Counted from the first letter of the stretch, positions 54,260 through 62,870 are shown. The stretch is DNA of 64,000 nucleotides from Mucilaginibacter galii (GCF_014635825.1 NZ_BMDO01000001.1:372001-436000), one strand, 5' to 3'. A program made the numbers and translations. The notes: generated by a model not told the origin, from the sequence alone.

Positions 54260-54745
54260 ATGCAATTTTCTAAAAATTCGAGAGTGTGGGTTTACCAGTC
54301 AACCACCGAATTGACCGACGAGCAAACGCAACAAATACAACAGCAGCTTAACGCCTTTGCTCAGGGGTGGACCGCGCATAACAATCAGCTACTGGCAGGC
54401 GCACAGGTAAAGTACAACCGTTTTCTGATTTTGGTAGTTGATGAAAGCCAGGCCGGTGCCAGCGGTTGTTCTATCGATAAATCGGTAAACTTTATGAAGC
54501 AGTTGGAGCAGCAATACGGTATTGTACTGTTTGACCGCTTTAACCTGGCTTACCGCGATGAAGACCGCGTTGTATCGGTGTCGCGTAAGGAGTTTGAAGA
54601 GCTGATTAGAAACGGCATTATAACGCAGGATACGCTTGTATTTAACAACCTTGTACAAAATTTAGATGAGCTGCAAACTAAATGGGAAGTACCTTTGAAA
54701 GACAGTTGGCATATGCAGTTGTTTGGTCGCTATTTGGTGGCTTAA
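54260..54745 (+). CDS. Conserved Bacteroidota protein (often called 'ABC transporter ATPase')
   Basis: A 161-residue protein starting MQFSKNSRVWVYQS, with a soluble alpha/beta layout and GCSIDKSVNFMKQLEQQYG in the middle. Similar Bacteroidota proteins are named 'ABC transporter ATPase' in databases, but no Walker A or signature motif exists here, so that name is not supported. Function is unknown. The promoter element ends 3 bases before the ATG. It is followed by a palindromic repeat and convergent with manA. Confidence 0.7.
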   Translation: MQFSKNSRVWVYQSTTELTDEQTQQIQQQLNAFAQGWTAHNNQLLAGAQVKYNRFLILVVDESQAGASGCSIDKSVNFMKQLEQQYGIVLFDRFNLAYRDEDRVVSVSRKEFEELIRNGIITQDTLVFNNLVQNLDELQTKWEVPLKDSWHMQLFGRYLVA

Positions 54746-54754
54746 AATATAACC

Positions 54755-54840
54755 GTCATTGCGAGCGTAGCATGGCAACCGCACGCGTTTATACTTGCAC
54801 GCGGGCGATTGCTACGTCGCTATCGCTCCTCGCAATGACA
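54755..54840. repeat. Dispersed palindrome, GTCATTGCGAG family (C)
   Basis: The left end GTCATTGCGAGCGTAGCA matches the reverse complement of the right end (CGATAGCGACGTAGCAATCG region, closing in GCAATGACA) in its outer 11 bases, and the two share GTAGCA. It lies between the convergent genes at 54260 and manA. Only one copy is in this window. Confidence 0.65.
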
Positions 54841-54868
54841 TGGTTTTATTTGGTGTTTAGACAGCCTA

Positions 54869-55849
54869 TTAAGCTATATAGCTTTCCAATATCTTAAATC
54901 CCGAAGTAGTACTTAATTCCACTTCGTTTACGCTGTTTGGCAACAACAGGCACTCTCCCATTTTTACAGGATAGCTTGCTCCGTTGTATTTTACTTCCAA
55001 ACTTCCTTCCAGGCAAACGTAGATCACGAACGAATCGAAGGCTGAATAATTTTTGGTTACGCCCTCAGTGTAATCTAACACGTTGGTGGTAAAGTACGGG
55101 CAGCTCACCAAATGCACGTCTTCGTTTTTTACAGGCGTGTAGTCGGTGCGGTAGTTGGGGTATTTTTTGTAGTCAATGGCGGCTAAAGCTTCTTCGGTAT
55201 GCAGTTCGCGCTTTTGACCCTTATCATCTACGCGGTCAAAATCATAAATGCGGTAGGTAATATCTGAAGTTTGCTGTATCTCGGCAATTAACAAACCCTT
55301 ACCAATAGTGTGCACACGGCCCGCTGGTAAAAAGAATACATCGCCTGCCTTTACATCTTCGCGGTTCAATATATCGGTAAGATGGCCGCTGTTTAACTTA
55401 TTTACATAAACCTCTTGGTTCACTTCCTCGTTAAAGCCAGCAATGAGGCTCGAACCAGGATCTGCTTCTATCACGTACCACATTTCGGTTTTACCGAATG
55501 AGTTATGGCGTTTCTTAGCCAGTTCATCATCAGGGTGTACCTGTATCGAAAGATCTTCGTTAGCGTCTATAAACTTTACAAGTAATGGAAAGATGTCACC
55601 AAAACGCTCATAAACGGCTTTACCTACTAACTCGCCTTTATGTTGCGCTAATAGGTCGGCTAATGATTGTCCGTCTAACGCTCCCCCATCAACTACCGAA
55701 ACATCCGATTTCACACCCGATATTTCCCAGGTTTCGCCGCAGTTAGGCAAATTGCCAAAATCTTTATGCAAGTAGGTTTTGATCTTTTGACCGCCCCATA
55801 TTTTATCTTTATAAATAGTCTTGAATTTTAAAGGATAGAGTGTTGACAT
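54869..55849 (-). CDS. manA: Mannose-6-phosphate isomerase (class I)
   Basis: A 326-residue zinc enzyme interconverting fructose-6-phosphate and mannose-6-phosphate, the entry to GDP-mannose and mannosylated envelope sugars. The metal-binding run IQVHPDDELA, GKTEMWYVIEADPGS and the second cupin half with a short HTIGKG stretch are typical of the short bacterial type. It is alone on the minus strand, with a palindromic repeat 76 bases upstream of its start. Confidence 0.95.
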   Translation of the reverse strand: MSTLYPLKFKTIYKDKIWGGQKIKTYLHKDFGNLPNCGETWEISGVKSDVSVVDGGALDGQSLADLLAQHKGELVGKAVYERFGDIFPLLVKFIDANEDLSIQVHPDDELAKKRHNSFGKTEMWYVIEADPGSSLIAGFNEEVNQEVYVNKLNSGHLTDILNREDVKAGDVFFLPAGRVHTIGKGLLIAEIQQTSDITYRIYDFDRVDDKGQKRELHTEEALAAIDYKKYPNYRTDYTPVKNEDVHLVSCPYFTTNVLDYTEGVTKNYSAFDSFVIYVCLEGSLEVKYNGASYPVKMGECLLLPNSVNEVELSTTSGFKILESYIA

Positions 55850-55924
55850 GTCTATTTAGAGATTTTGATTAAGATTGTGAGTCATAGTTAAACGTTATTT
55901 CGAATTGTAAAATCTGACTAAACT

Positions 55925-55988
55925 TGTCAGTCTGAGCTTGTCGAAGACCTATACGCTTAACTAAGTCTTCGACAAGCTCAGATTGACA
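55925..55988. repeat. Dispersed palindrome, TGTCAGTCTGA family (copy A3)
   Basis: A 64-bp inverted repeat with arms TGTCAGTCTGAGCTTGTCGA and TCGACAAGCTCAGATTGACA and a TACGC-containing centre. It is very close in sequence to copies A1 and A2 about 40 kb away. Confidence 0.9.
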
Positions 55989-56027
55989 ATACGGGTAACA
56001 GGCCTGAAAGTTTCAATAAATAATTTA

Positions 56028-56318
56028 TTAGACATATAAAACTTCCGGCTCTATATAAGCCCAGTGGCGGGGCTTTATCCCATTACGTGAAACTAAGTCA
56101 ACCTTGCGATTAAATTTGTCTTCAAGTTCATCTGCCAAGGTTACAAATTCAATCCCTATAGGTCGACTAAAACTTACCACTATATCAATGTCACTCTCCG
56201 GCGTAAAATCATCACGCACAATGGAGCCAAAAAGGCCCAGTGTACTTACACCATATTTAGACATTAACTGAGGTTTTAGCTCTCTCAAAACCGACTGTAC
56301 TTCTTGTAGATAAGCCAT
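56028..56318 (-). CDS. Minimal nucleotidyltransferase (MNT/NTP_transf_2)
   Basis: A 96-residue protein. GLFGSIVRDDFTPESDIDIVV carries the GSxxR...DxD catalytic triad of minimal nucleotidyltransferases. MNT proteins usually pair with HEPN partners as toxin-antitoxin modules, but no HEPN gene is adjacent here. The ATG at 56318 is used because the in-frame TTG at 56324 lies within the -7 element TATATTTG. It is alone on the minus strand after the icd terminator. Confidence 0.8.
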   Translation of the reverse strand: MAYLQEVQSVLRELKPQLMSKYGVSTLGLFGSIVRDDFTPESDIDIVVSFSRPIGIEFVTLADELEDKFNRKVDLVSRNGIKPRHWAYIEPEVLYV

Positions 56319-56321
56319 AAA

Positions 56322-56329
56322 CAAATATA
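56322..56329 (-). promoter_or_regulatory. -7 element giving a leaderless MNT transcript
   Basis: The minus strand reads TATATTTG, ending 3 bases before the ATG at 56318, the same arrangement as at 54249. A transcription start at the ATG is predicted. Confidence 0.6.
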
Positions 56330-56342
56330 GCTATTATACAAC

Positions 56343-56370
56343 AAAGCCCGCTTATTGTTAAGCGGGCTTT
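56343..56370. terminator. Terminator between icd and the MNT gene
   Basis: AAAGCCCGCTTA (56343-56354) and TAAGCGGGCTTT (56359-56370) form a perfect 12-bp stem with a 4-nt loop. It lies downstream of icd on the minus strand and directly upstream of the MNT promoter. Confidence 0.9.
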
Positions 56371-56396
56371 AAAATATTTAAGAAAATTTCCTTTAA

Positions 56397-57626
56397 TTAC
56401 TTAGCTAATTTAACTTTCAGGTTTTCGTTGATAGCTTCTAAAAACTCTTCGGTATATAAGTAATCAACACCGTGTTCAACCTTGGCTTTAGCTGTTATGG
56501 CTAAATCTTTGGTCATTTTACCGCTTTCTACAGTTTCAATACAAACTTGCTCTAAAGCATGGCAAAAATCAATCAGTTCCTGGTTACCATCCAGTTTACC
56601 ACGGAACTCCAAACCACGGGTCCAGGCAAAAATAGAGGCAATAGGGTTAGTTGAGGTTGGGCGGCCGGCTTGGTGCTCGCGGTAGTGACGGGTCACTGTT
56701 CCGTGTGCTGCTTCGGCTTCCATAACGGTACCATCTGGCGTAATTAAAGTAGAGGTCATTAAACCTAATGAACCAAAACCTTGTGCTACTGTGTCAGACT
56801 GTACATCGCCATCGTAGTTTTTACAAGCCCAAACAAAGTTACCGTTCCATTTTAAGGCCGATGCAACCATGTCGTCAATTAATCGGTGCTCATAAACAAT
56901 ACCTTTTTCGGTAAACTTAGCTTTGTAGTCTGCCTGATAGATCTCTTCAAAAATATCTTTAAAACGACCATCGTATCTTTTCAGGATGGTATTTTTGGTT
57001 GACAGGTATAAAGGCCAGCCTTTCATCAAAGCTTGGTTAAAGCAAGCGTGAGCAAAACCGCGGATAGATTCGTCGGTATTGTACATAGCCATAGCTACAC
57101 CATCGCTCTTAAAGTTAAACACCTCGAATGATTGCTCATCGCTGCCATCCTCTGGAGTGAAAGTAATAGTTAATTTACCTTTACCTTTGGTAACAAAATC
57201 GGTAGCGCGGTACTGATCGCCAAAAGCATGACGGCCAATGCAAATAGGAGCTGTCCAGTTTGGCACTAAACGAGGTACATTATTCATCAAAATAGGCTCG
57301 CGAAATACGGTACCATCTAAAATGTTACGGATTGTACCATTAGGCGATTTCCACATTTGTTTCAAACCAAATTCTTTAACGCGCTCTTCATCAGGCGTAA
57401 TAGTAGCACATTTAACGCCTACACCATATTGCTTAATGGCATTGGCAGCATCAATAGTTACCTGATCGTTAGTTTCATCGCGGTACTCGATACCTAAATC
57501 GTAGTACTTCAGGTCAACTTCCAGGTAAGGAAGAATAAGTTTATCCTTGATAAATTGCCAGATGATGCGGGTCATCTCATCGCCATCCAGTTCAACTACC
57601 GGATTTTCTACTTTAATTTTTGACAT
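56397..57626 (-). CDS. icd: NADP-dependent isocitrate dehydrogenase
   Basis: A 409-residue protein of the dimeric subfamily that also includes eukaryotic IDH1 and IDH2. The N-terminal [35 protein letters not shown], and the C-terminal [15 protein letters not shown] are all present. It oxidatively decarboxylates isocitrate to 2-oxoglutarate in the TCA cycle, making NADPH. The -7 element TATATTTG lies about 38 bases before the ATG. A perfect hairpin terminator follows. Confidence 0.97.
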   Translation of the reverse strand: MSKIKVENPVVELDGDEMTRIIWQFIKDKLILPYLEVDLKYYDLGIEYRDETNDQVTIDAANAIKQYGVGVKCATITPDEERVKEFGLKQMWKSPNGTIRNILDGTVFREPILMNNVPRLVPNWTAPICIGRHAFGDQYRATDFVTKGKGKLTITFTPEDGSDEQSFEVFNFKSDGVAMAMYNTDESIRGFAHACFNQALMKGWPLYLSTKNTILKRYDGRFKDIFEEIYQADYKAKFTEKGIVYEHRLIDDMVASALKWNGNFVWACKNYDGDVQSDTVAQGFGSLGLMTSTLITPDGTVMEAEAAHGTVTRHYREHQAGRPTSTNPIASIFAWTRGLEFRGKLDGNQELIDFCHALEQVCIETVESGKMTKDLAITAKAKVEHGVDYLYTEEFLEAINENLKVKLAK

Positions 57627-57663
57627 ATCGGGTTTGTTGTAGTTCTATTTTTGTAAAAACGTC

Positions 57664-57671
57664 CAAATATA
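57664..57671 (-). promoter_or_regulatory. -7 promoter element of icd
   Basis: The minus strand reads TATATTTG, an exact consensus match, giving a leader of about 33 bases. A -33 element is not clear. Confidence 0.45.
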
Positions 57672-57780
57672 TACATTTTGGCTATAGTGAAATTTATATA
57701 ACTCAAACTTTTACTTAAACGTATAAATGAAAATTGGTGGCCTTTAAATAAATAATTACTTTTAAGGTCGAAAAGAGAAG

Positions 57781-58230
57781 ATGAAAAAAGTTTACGGTTT
57801 TTTATTCATGGCGGTGATCTTGTTTGCTGCCGGCTGTAAGCAGGACCCGCTGGTGGTACCTGCTTATTTGCAAAACGCCAAGTTAATTGGCAAATGGTAC
57901 CTCAAAGAATTAGTAATTACACAAGAAGACGGCACAACTTCTCCGCCGCTTACCGATTTTACTGATAAAGACTATTTTGACTTTAAAACCGGCAATGCAG
58001 CCACTTATTCTTCTACCATATATGGAAGTACTTATGAGGGCTACTACTCGGCAAACTCACAAAATACACCTAACACGTTAAGTTTTAAAAGTGGCAGCCT
58101 GCTGCTCCGTTACGACATTTACAGTTTAGACCCGCTTGGTAACCTCGTGCTCGACGAAACTATAGTCGATACAGATTCGGGCTTTCCTGCTACTACCTAC
58201 TATCGTTACACCTACAACAAGACATTATGA
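57781..58230 (+). CDS. Lipocalin-like lipoprotein
   Basis: A 149-residue protein with a lipobox (LFAAGC, C19). LIGKWYLKELVIT near residue 38 is typical of Bacteroidota lipocalin-like lipoproteins, and the remaining strands fit a small beta barrel. It overlaps the next gene by 4 bases (ATGA), so the two are coexpressed. No ligand is known. It is divergent from icd. Confidence 0.7.
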   Translation: MKKVYGFLFMAVILFAAGCKQDPLVVPAYLQNAKLIGKWYLKELVITQEDGTTSPPLTDFTDKDYFDFKTGNAATYSSTIYGSTYEGYYSANSQNTPNTLSFKSGSLLLRYDIYSLDPLGNLVLDETIVDTDSGFPATTYYRYTYNKTL

Positions 58231-58928
58231 TCAGAAAGTTACTGTTAACGTTTGGCATATGTCTTACCGTATTGCTGGCCAAAGCCCAGTTAGGCTACAA
58301 TTACGCACAATATGATATTGGTTTTTCGGGCGCATTAAACTATGCTTACACCGATGCAGAAACCGTAAAAGGTACCCCTGCAGTGCACCTGCATTTTACT
58401 TATAACCAAACCCCTTTTTTAAACCACATTGCTGAGGTGCAGGTAGGCCGCCTGGCCGGTGGCGATTCGCTGCTTACCCTATCGGGCCGCCAGTTTAAAA
58501 ACAGCTATACTGCGGTGAGTTTCCGCACGCAGATACAGGCAGGTGAGTTTTTGGATTACGAAAGAAGCGTAATTTTTAACGCCTTAAAAAATGTATACGC
58601 AAGCGGAGGTATTGGCGTAATTTATAATAACATGAGCGAGATTAACCGCCAGTCGTTATACATTCCCGATTTTTATTCTGGCGGGCGCAACAACAGCACC
58701 GAATTTTTTGTGCCGCTTAAAGTAGGCTACGAATTCAAGATCTTCAACAGCTACGATGAACCTTCGGTGAAAGTTGATTTAGGCTATCAGTATAACCTGG
58801 TGTTGGGCGATCAAATAGACGGAATAAAAGCAGGTACCCGTAAAGACGCATACACCCAGTTTGTATTGGGCGTAAAATTTGCCATAGGCGGATTTACGTC
58901 TTACCGCAAGCAAATTTCAAGACAGTAG
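58227..58928 (+). CDS. Hypothetical outer-membrane beta-barrel protein
   Basis: A 233-residue protein with a signal peptide ending AKAQ (residue ~21). The rest alternates polar/hydrophobic strands with aromatic girdles, including VKVDLGYQYNLVLG and FVLGVKFAIGG at the C-terminus. This fits an 8- to 12-strand barrel. It is translationally coupled to the lipoprotein gene, so the pair may form one outer-membrane unit. No specific function is recognised. Confidence 0.7.
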   Translation: MIRKLLLTFGICLTVLLAKAQLGYNYAQYDIGFSGALNYAYTDAETVKGTPAVHLHFTYNQTPFLNHIAEVQVGRLAGGDSLLTLSGRQFKNSYTAVSFRTQIQAGEFLDYERSVIFNALKNVYASGGIGVIYNNMSEINRQSLYIPDFYSGGRNNSTEFFVPLKVGYEFKIFNSYDEPSVKVDLGYQYNLVLGDQIDGIKAGTRKDAYTQFVLGVKFAIGGFTSYRKQISRQ

Positions 58929-58956
58929 GCCTGCTATAAACCTTGCCGACGAAGAG

Positions 58957-59048
58957 CACCCTCTAAATCTCCCCCGGAAGGGAAGACTTAGAAAAAAACT
59001 CATGCTTTAAATCCCTCCCTCCCGGGGAGGGTTCGGGAGGGGCTTCCC
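58957..59048. repeat. Palindromic repeat, CCTCCC family (copy D2)
   Basis: The left arm starts CACCCTCTAAATCTCCCCCGG and the right arm is CCTCCCTCCCGGGGAGGG followed by a GGGAGGGGCTT end. They pair imperfectly, and the right arm alone forms a CCCTCCC/GGGAGGG-type hairpin. It follows the barrel gene. Confidence 0.75.
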
Positions 59049-59142
59049 AAGTGGCAAGGACAGGAAAGGTATCTTTATTTTTATCGGTAATAAAACTTTG
59101 GCCCAATATTTTCTGTTGAGATAATATACAAAGTTTAAACCT

Positions 59143-59604
59143 ATGAAAAACGACGATACCTTCTATCCCGGTTTCAACGACGAAAACCTGGACCGAGATA
59201 AAAAGCTGAAAGACGATCTTAATGAAGAATCATCTGCCCACGATTTGAAATACGATCCTGAAACCGATAGCTACGAAATAGAAGTTGAAAGTGATGACCC
59301 GGATTATGATCCGCCTGCATTATTTGAAACAGCAGCTCCCGGTGGAAGCGACTTCAACTCTGATTATGACGAAGCAAACCCTTATGATACCTTAGGTGAA
59401 TACGACAAAAATCGTTCGCTGGAAACGGATGTAGACAATTTGGGAATGCACATAGACGACGGAAAAATTGTAGAGATTGATCCAGTTGATGCTGCCCTCT
59501 CACACACACCCGAAGACGATCGTGACGATTTGGATGAGGAAGGTTATCCAAAAAATGATGCCGACATTAGCGGTGACGAAGAGGATAAAGAATTTTTGAA
59601 TTAA
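59143..59604 (+). CDS. Acidic, probably disordered protein
   Basis: A 153-residue protein very rich in D and E (for example DDDLNEESSAHDLKYDPETD-like segments, SGDEEDKEF at the end), with few hydrophobic residues. No family is recognised. Its composition is like the smaller acidic protein at 20673-20921. The gene lies between two CCTCCC-family repeats and is convergent with dnaX. Confidence 0.6.
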   Translation: MKNDDTFYPGFNDENLDRDKKLKDDLNEESSAHDLKYDPETDSYEIEVESDDPDYDPPALFETAAPGGSDFNSDYDEANPYDTLGEYDKNRSLETDVDNLGMHIDDGKIVEIDPVDAALSHTPEDDRDDLDEEGYPKNDADISGDEEDKEFLN

Positions 59605-59605
59605 A

Positions 59606-59693
59606 CCTCACCCCTGCCCTCTCCAAAGGAGAGGGAGTTAAAATATCATCTTTCTTATTAAACCCTCCCCTTTGGGGAGGGTTGGGAGGGGTT
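59606..59693. repeat. Palindromic repeat, CCTCCC family (copy D3)
   Basis: The left arm CCTCACCCCTGCCCTCTCC and right arm GGGGAGGGTTGGGAGGGG pair across an AT-rich centre, with internal CTCCAAAGGAG and CCCCTTTGGGG hairpins. It fills the whole gap between the acidic-protein stop and the dnaX stop and may act as a shared terminator. Confidence 0.8.
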
Positions 59694-61695
59694 AATCAAA
59701 CTCCAGGTTAAACCGCTTTTTTAATTCAATTAACTGCGGGTTTTTAGCTGCCATGTGCTGAAACTTCTCAATGGCAGTATAAGGTTTTCGCACTACGGTA
59801 CTTTCCTCAATACGCGTATTTACTTCAATGCCAAAGTTGCGTAGCGTGGTACGTAAGTGGTTCATCAAGCCCGGTTTCTCTTCCCTGAAAACATTTTCCT
59901 GTGTACGGTTACTAACACCAATATCAAACACATAAGGCCTTTGCATTACCGGCGCGTTGGCGGTTAGTATAGTAACTAAGGTAGCTTTCCCCTCGGCTTT
60001 TATCTTAGCGGCGTACTCATTCCAGCACTTCAAAAAGGCATCAGTAGTAAAATCTTCTTTATCGGTACCATAAACGTATGGGTCTTCCTCTTCCTCAATA
60101 ACTAAACTGCCTGAACTCCCCCCTTTTAAAGACGGGCTTAACGATGGTGTAGCTAAAAGCGACCCAGCCAACGGCCTTAAAGGCTGCTCAGGCTTACTGG
60201 CTACAGGCTGAGGCGATGCTGAAGGAAGAGCTTCGGTAACATGCGTTTCAGCAGAAGGCACTGGGGGTTTGGCCAGTGCGGGTGTTGCTGCTAACGATGG
60301 CGTGGCCGTTAATGATGGTGTTGCTGTCAGCGATGGCGTAGCGGTTAACGACGGAGTTGCTGATAATGACGGCGTGGCCGTTTGATAAGTAGGCTTAGGC
60401 TCGCTCACCGCCGGCACAGGCAAAACCTCGGTTGCGGCTGCTTCTTGCTTAGGCGCTTCAACTTTGGGTATCTCTACTGGTGTAACATTGGCCGGTTTAG
60501 GCGCTTCAGCAACCGGGACTACGCTTGGTTCAGAGTTTTTTTTTAAAGCCTCACCATTTGGCGCAGCCTGAGCCGGAACGCTTGCCGCAGTGAATACGGC
60601 ACCTAAATGGCATATTTTGAGCAAGGCCAGTTCTACCTGTAAGCGTTGATTTTTACTTAGCCTGTAATTTAGATCGCACTGGTTAGCAATATTCATGGCC
60701 GATAGCAGGAACGAGGTGCTCGACTGCTGCGATTGCTGCAAATATTTATTGCGGATACCTTCGCTCACTTCCAGTAACTTTAAGGTAGCCGCATCTTTAG
60801 CTACCAATAAATTACGCAAGTGGCCCGACAGGCCGGTTATGAAATGACTGCCATCAAAACCATTGGATAAAATCTCGTCAAACAGCAATAAGGTTTTTGT
60901 GGTATCTTCGTTAAGCAAACTATCGGTCACATTAAAATAGTAATCGTAGTCTAAAATGTTCAGGTTATCTATAACCGAGCGATAGGTAACCTGTCCGCCC
61001 GAAAAGCTCACGATCTGATCGAACATAGATAAAGCATCCCGTAAACCACCATCCGCCTTTTGGGCAATAATATGTAATCCGTCGGGCTCGTAACTAATGC
61101 TTTCCTTCCCGGCAATAGAGGCCAGGTGGTTAGCCATATCCTCTACCCTGATGCGGTTGAAGTCAAAGATCTGGCAACGCGACAGGATAGTAGGCAGTAT
61201 TTTATGCTTCTCTGTAGTGGCTAAAATAAAGATAGCATAGTTAGGCGGTTCTTCAAGCGTTTTTAAAAACGCATTGAACGCCGCCTGCGACAGCATATGC
61301 ACCTCATCTATAATATATACCTTATAACGACCGGCTTGCGGCGGTATGCGCACCTGCTCTATAAGGCTGCGTATATCATCAACCGAGTTGTTAGATGCCG
61401 CATCCAGCTCATGTACGTTAAAAGAATTTCCGTTTTGAAATGCACGGCACGAATCACATTGGCCACAGGCTTCGCCACTGGGCTGCAAGTTGGTGCAGTT
61501 AATGGTTTTGGCCAGGATGCGCGCGCAAGTTGTTTTACCCACCCCACGTGGCCCGCAGAATAAGAATGCCTGCGCCAGCTGATTATTTCTAATCGCGTTC
61601 TTTAGTGTGTTGGTCACATGTTGCTGACCTACAACGCTTTCAAAAGTAACCGGGCGGTATTTACGGGCCGAAACAATAAAATTATCCACAGCCAC
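59692..61695 (-). CDS. dnaX: DNA polymerase III subunit gamma/tau
   Basis: A 667-residue clamp-loader ATPase. Walker A GPRGVGKTT is at residues 48-56, the zinc ligands are C67, C77, C80 and C83, and YIIDEVHMLS and FLKTLEEPP follow. The AAA+ and clamp-loader domains end near residue 360. A P/A/T-rich linker then carries a tandem hexapeptide repeat (ATPSLT, about residues 438-471) before the C-terminal tau-like domain. The start is GTG at 61695. No slippery frameshift heptamer was noticed. Confidence 0.95.
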   Translation of the reverse strand: MAVDNFIVSARKYRPVTFESVVGQQHVTNTLKNAIRNNQLAQAFLFCGPRGVGKTTCARILAKTINCTNLQPSGEACGQCDSCRAFQNGNSFNVHELDAASNNSVDDIRSLIEQVRIPPQAGRYKVYIIDEVHMLSQAAFNAFLKTLEEPPNYAIFILATTEKHKILPTILSRCQIFDFNRIRVEDMANHLASIAGKESISYEPDGLHIIAQKADGGLRDALSMFDQIVSFSGGQVTYRSVIDNLNILDYDYYFNVTDSLLNEDTTKTLLLFDEILSNGFDGSHFITGLSGHLRNLLVAKDAATLKLLEVSEGIRNKYLQQSQQSSTSFLLSAMNIANQCDLNYRLSKNQRLQVELALLKICHLGAVFTAASVPAQAAPNGEALKKNSEPSVVPVAEAPKPANVTPVEIPKVEAPKQEAAATEVLPVPAVSEPKPTYQTATPSLSATPSLTATPSLTATPSLTATPSLAATPALAKPPVPSAETHVTEALPSASPQPVASKPEQPLRPLAGSLLATPSLSPSLKGGSSGSLVIEEEEDPYVYGTDKEDFTTDAFLKCWNEYAAKIKAEGKATLVTILTANAPVMQRPYVFDIGVSNRTQENVFREEKPGLMNHLRTTLRNFGIEVNTRIEESTVVRKPYTAIEKFQHMAAKNPQLIELKKRFNLEFD
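60283..60384. repeat. Tandem 18-bp repeat within dnaX
   Basis: About six in-frame copies of an 18-bp unit encoding ATPSL(S/T/A) lie back to back in the linker between the clamp-loader and C-terminal domains. Copies differ mostly at third positions. The number could vary by slippage without breaking the frame. Confidence 0.75.
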
Positions 61696-61817
61696 TAAGG
61701 TAAATAAAAAAGGCGAAAGGGTAAAGATGAAAGGTTGAAAGTTGCTGTTTCCTGATAAACAGAACTATGCAAACATTTACACACATTATTGTATTTTTAC
61801 TCCATAATAGTACAGTT

Positions 61818-62399
61818 ATGCAGTTTTCAGATTTAGATTTAGACAAAAGTTACACCTACGCCGACTACCTGAAATGGCGTTTTGATGAACGTTTGGAACT
61901 AATTAAAGGGAAGATCTTTAAGATGAGCCCTGCACCTGGTTATACTCACCAGCGTATTTCACAATACGTAAATTTTGAATTGTACAACTTTTTAAATAAA
62001 AAACCATGTGTGGTTTGCGCAGCTCCGTTTGATGTACTTTTATCACGTACAATTAATGAAGAACAGATTGCAACCGTATTGCAACCCGATTTGTGTGTAA
62101 TTTGCGACACCTCCAAAATTACCGAACGCGGCTGCATAGGCGCACCCGATATTGTAATTGAAATACTTTCGCCAGGCAACAATAAAAAAGAATTACAAAA
62201 TAAGTATGAAGTTTATGAAGAAGCCGGTGTGCAGGAATATTGGATCATTCAACCATCAGAAAAAACTTTTTTAAAATATACCTTAATTAACGGTGCTTAT
62301 CAGGCATCACGCCTACTGACTATAGGTGATGAGGTGATTACTCCTATTTTGCCCGGCTTTACCTTAAGTTTGGACGAAGTGTTTGCCGATAAACTGTAA
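61818..62399 (+). CDS. Uma2-family (DUF820) PD-(D/E)XK endonuclease-like protein
   Basis: A 193-residue protein. ELIKGKIFKMSPAPGYTHQR, VLQPDLCVICD, GAPDIVIEILSPGN and the YEEAGVQEYWIIQP region match the Uma2 family, with the PD...E/IE..EXK-like catalytic set intact. ATG 61818 is used; the ATG at 61767 would add a hydrophobic run not typical of the family. Uma2 proteins are abundant in some bacteria, usually solitary, and their targets are unknown. It is divergent from dnaX. Confidence 0.85.
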   Translation: MQFSDLDLDKSYTYADYLKWRFDERLELIKGKIFKMSPAPGYTHQRISQYVNFELYNFLNKKPCVVCAAPFDVLLSRTINEEQIATVLQPDLCVICDTSKITERGCIGAPDIVIEILSPGNNKKELQNKYEVYEEAGVQEYWIIQPSEKTFLKYTLINGAYQASRLLTIGDEVITPILPGFTLSLDEVFADKL

Positions 62400-62435
62400 A
62401 CCCTTCATACCGTCAAGCAATTATCTAAATTACTG

Positions 62436-62466
62436 TTGCAAAATTGCAATGCATTCCCTACATTTG
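62436..62466 (+). promoter_or_regulatory. Promoter of rpsF-rpsR-rplI
   Basis: TTG (62436-62438) and TACATTTG (62459-62466, exact TAnnTTTG) are separated by 20 bases, the expected spacing. The predicted start near 62471 gives a leader of about 38 bases. Confidence 0.7.
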
Positions 62467-62470
62467 CACT

Positions 62471-62485
62471 CCCGTTTTGCGCGGG
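62471..62485 (+). promoter_or_regulatory. Leader hairpin before rpsF, possible S6:S18 site
   Basis: CCCG (62471-62474) and CGGG (62482-62485) close a 7-nt loop at the very 5' end of the predicted transcript. rpsF leaders in many bacteria carry an S6:S18-binding hairpin for feedback control. Whether this one contains that motif cannot be decided here. Confidence 0.35.
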
Positions 62486-62508
62486 CAATTAATTAACAAA
62501 AAGCAAAA

Positions 62509-62868
62509 ATGCAACAGTACGAAACCGTAATCATTCTAACCCCGTTGTTATCTGATGAGGTTGCTAAAGAGGTAATTGCCAAATTTAGCAAGCTTTTAAC
62601 CGATAACGGAGCCGAAATTGTTCTTGAAGACAATTGGGGTTTGAGAAAATTAGCGTATCCTATCCAAAAGAAATCGACAGGATACTACCACCTCACCGAA
62701 TACAAAGCTCCAGGTGAATTAATTAACAAACTGGAAGTTGAATTTAAACGTGATGAGCGTGTAATGCGTTTCTTAACTGTTTCTTTGGATAAACATGCCA
62801 TTGCTTACAACGAGAAAAAACGTAGCGGCGCTTTCAACAAAAAACCTAAAACCGAGGAGGCAGCTTAA
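62509..62868 (+). CDS. rpsF: 30S ribosomal protein S6
   Basis: A 119-residue protein. [17 protein letters not shown] and the core [23 protein letters not shown] and [12 protein letters not shown] are the S6 signature. S6 binds 16S rRNA together with S18, whose gene follows 2 bases downstream. The C-terminal tail is Lys-rich, as is common in Bacteroidota S6. Confidence 0.98.
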   Translation: MQQYETVIILTPLLSDEVAKEVIAKFSKLLTDNGAEIVLEDNWGLRKLAYPIQKKSTGYYHLTEYKAPGELINKLEVEFKRDERVMRFLTVSLDKHAIAYNEKKRSGAFNKKPKTEEAA

Positions 62869-62870
62869 TT

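Noticed and set aside
54260..54745. ABC transporter ATPase
   Set aside because: Similar proteins bear this name, but there is no Walker A, Walker B or ABC signature.
59692..61695. Programmed frameshift producing gamma from dnaX
   Set aside because: I saw no A-rich slippery heptamer with a following stem in the expected region.
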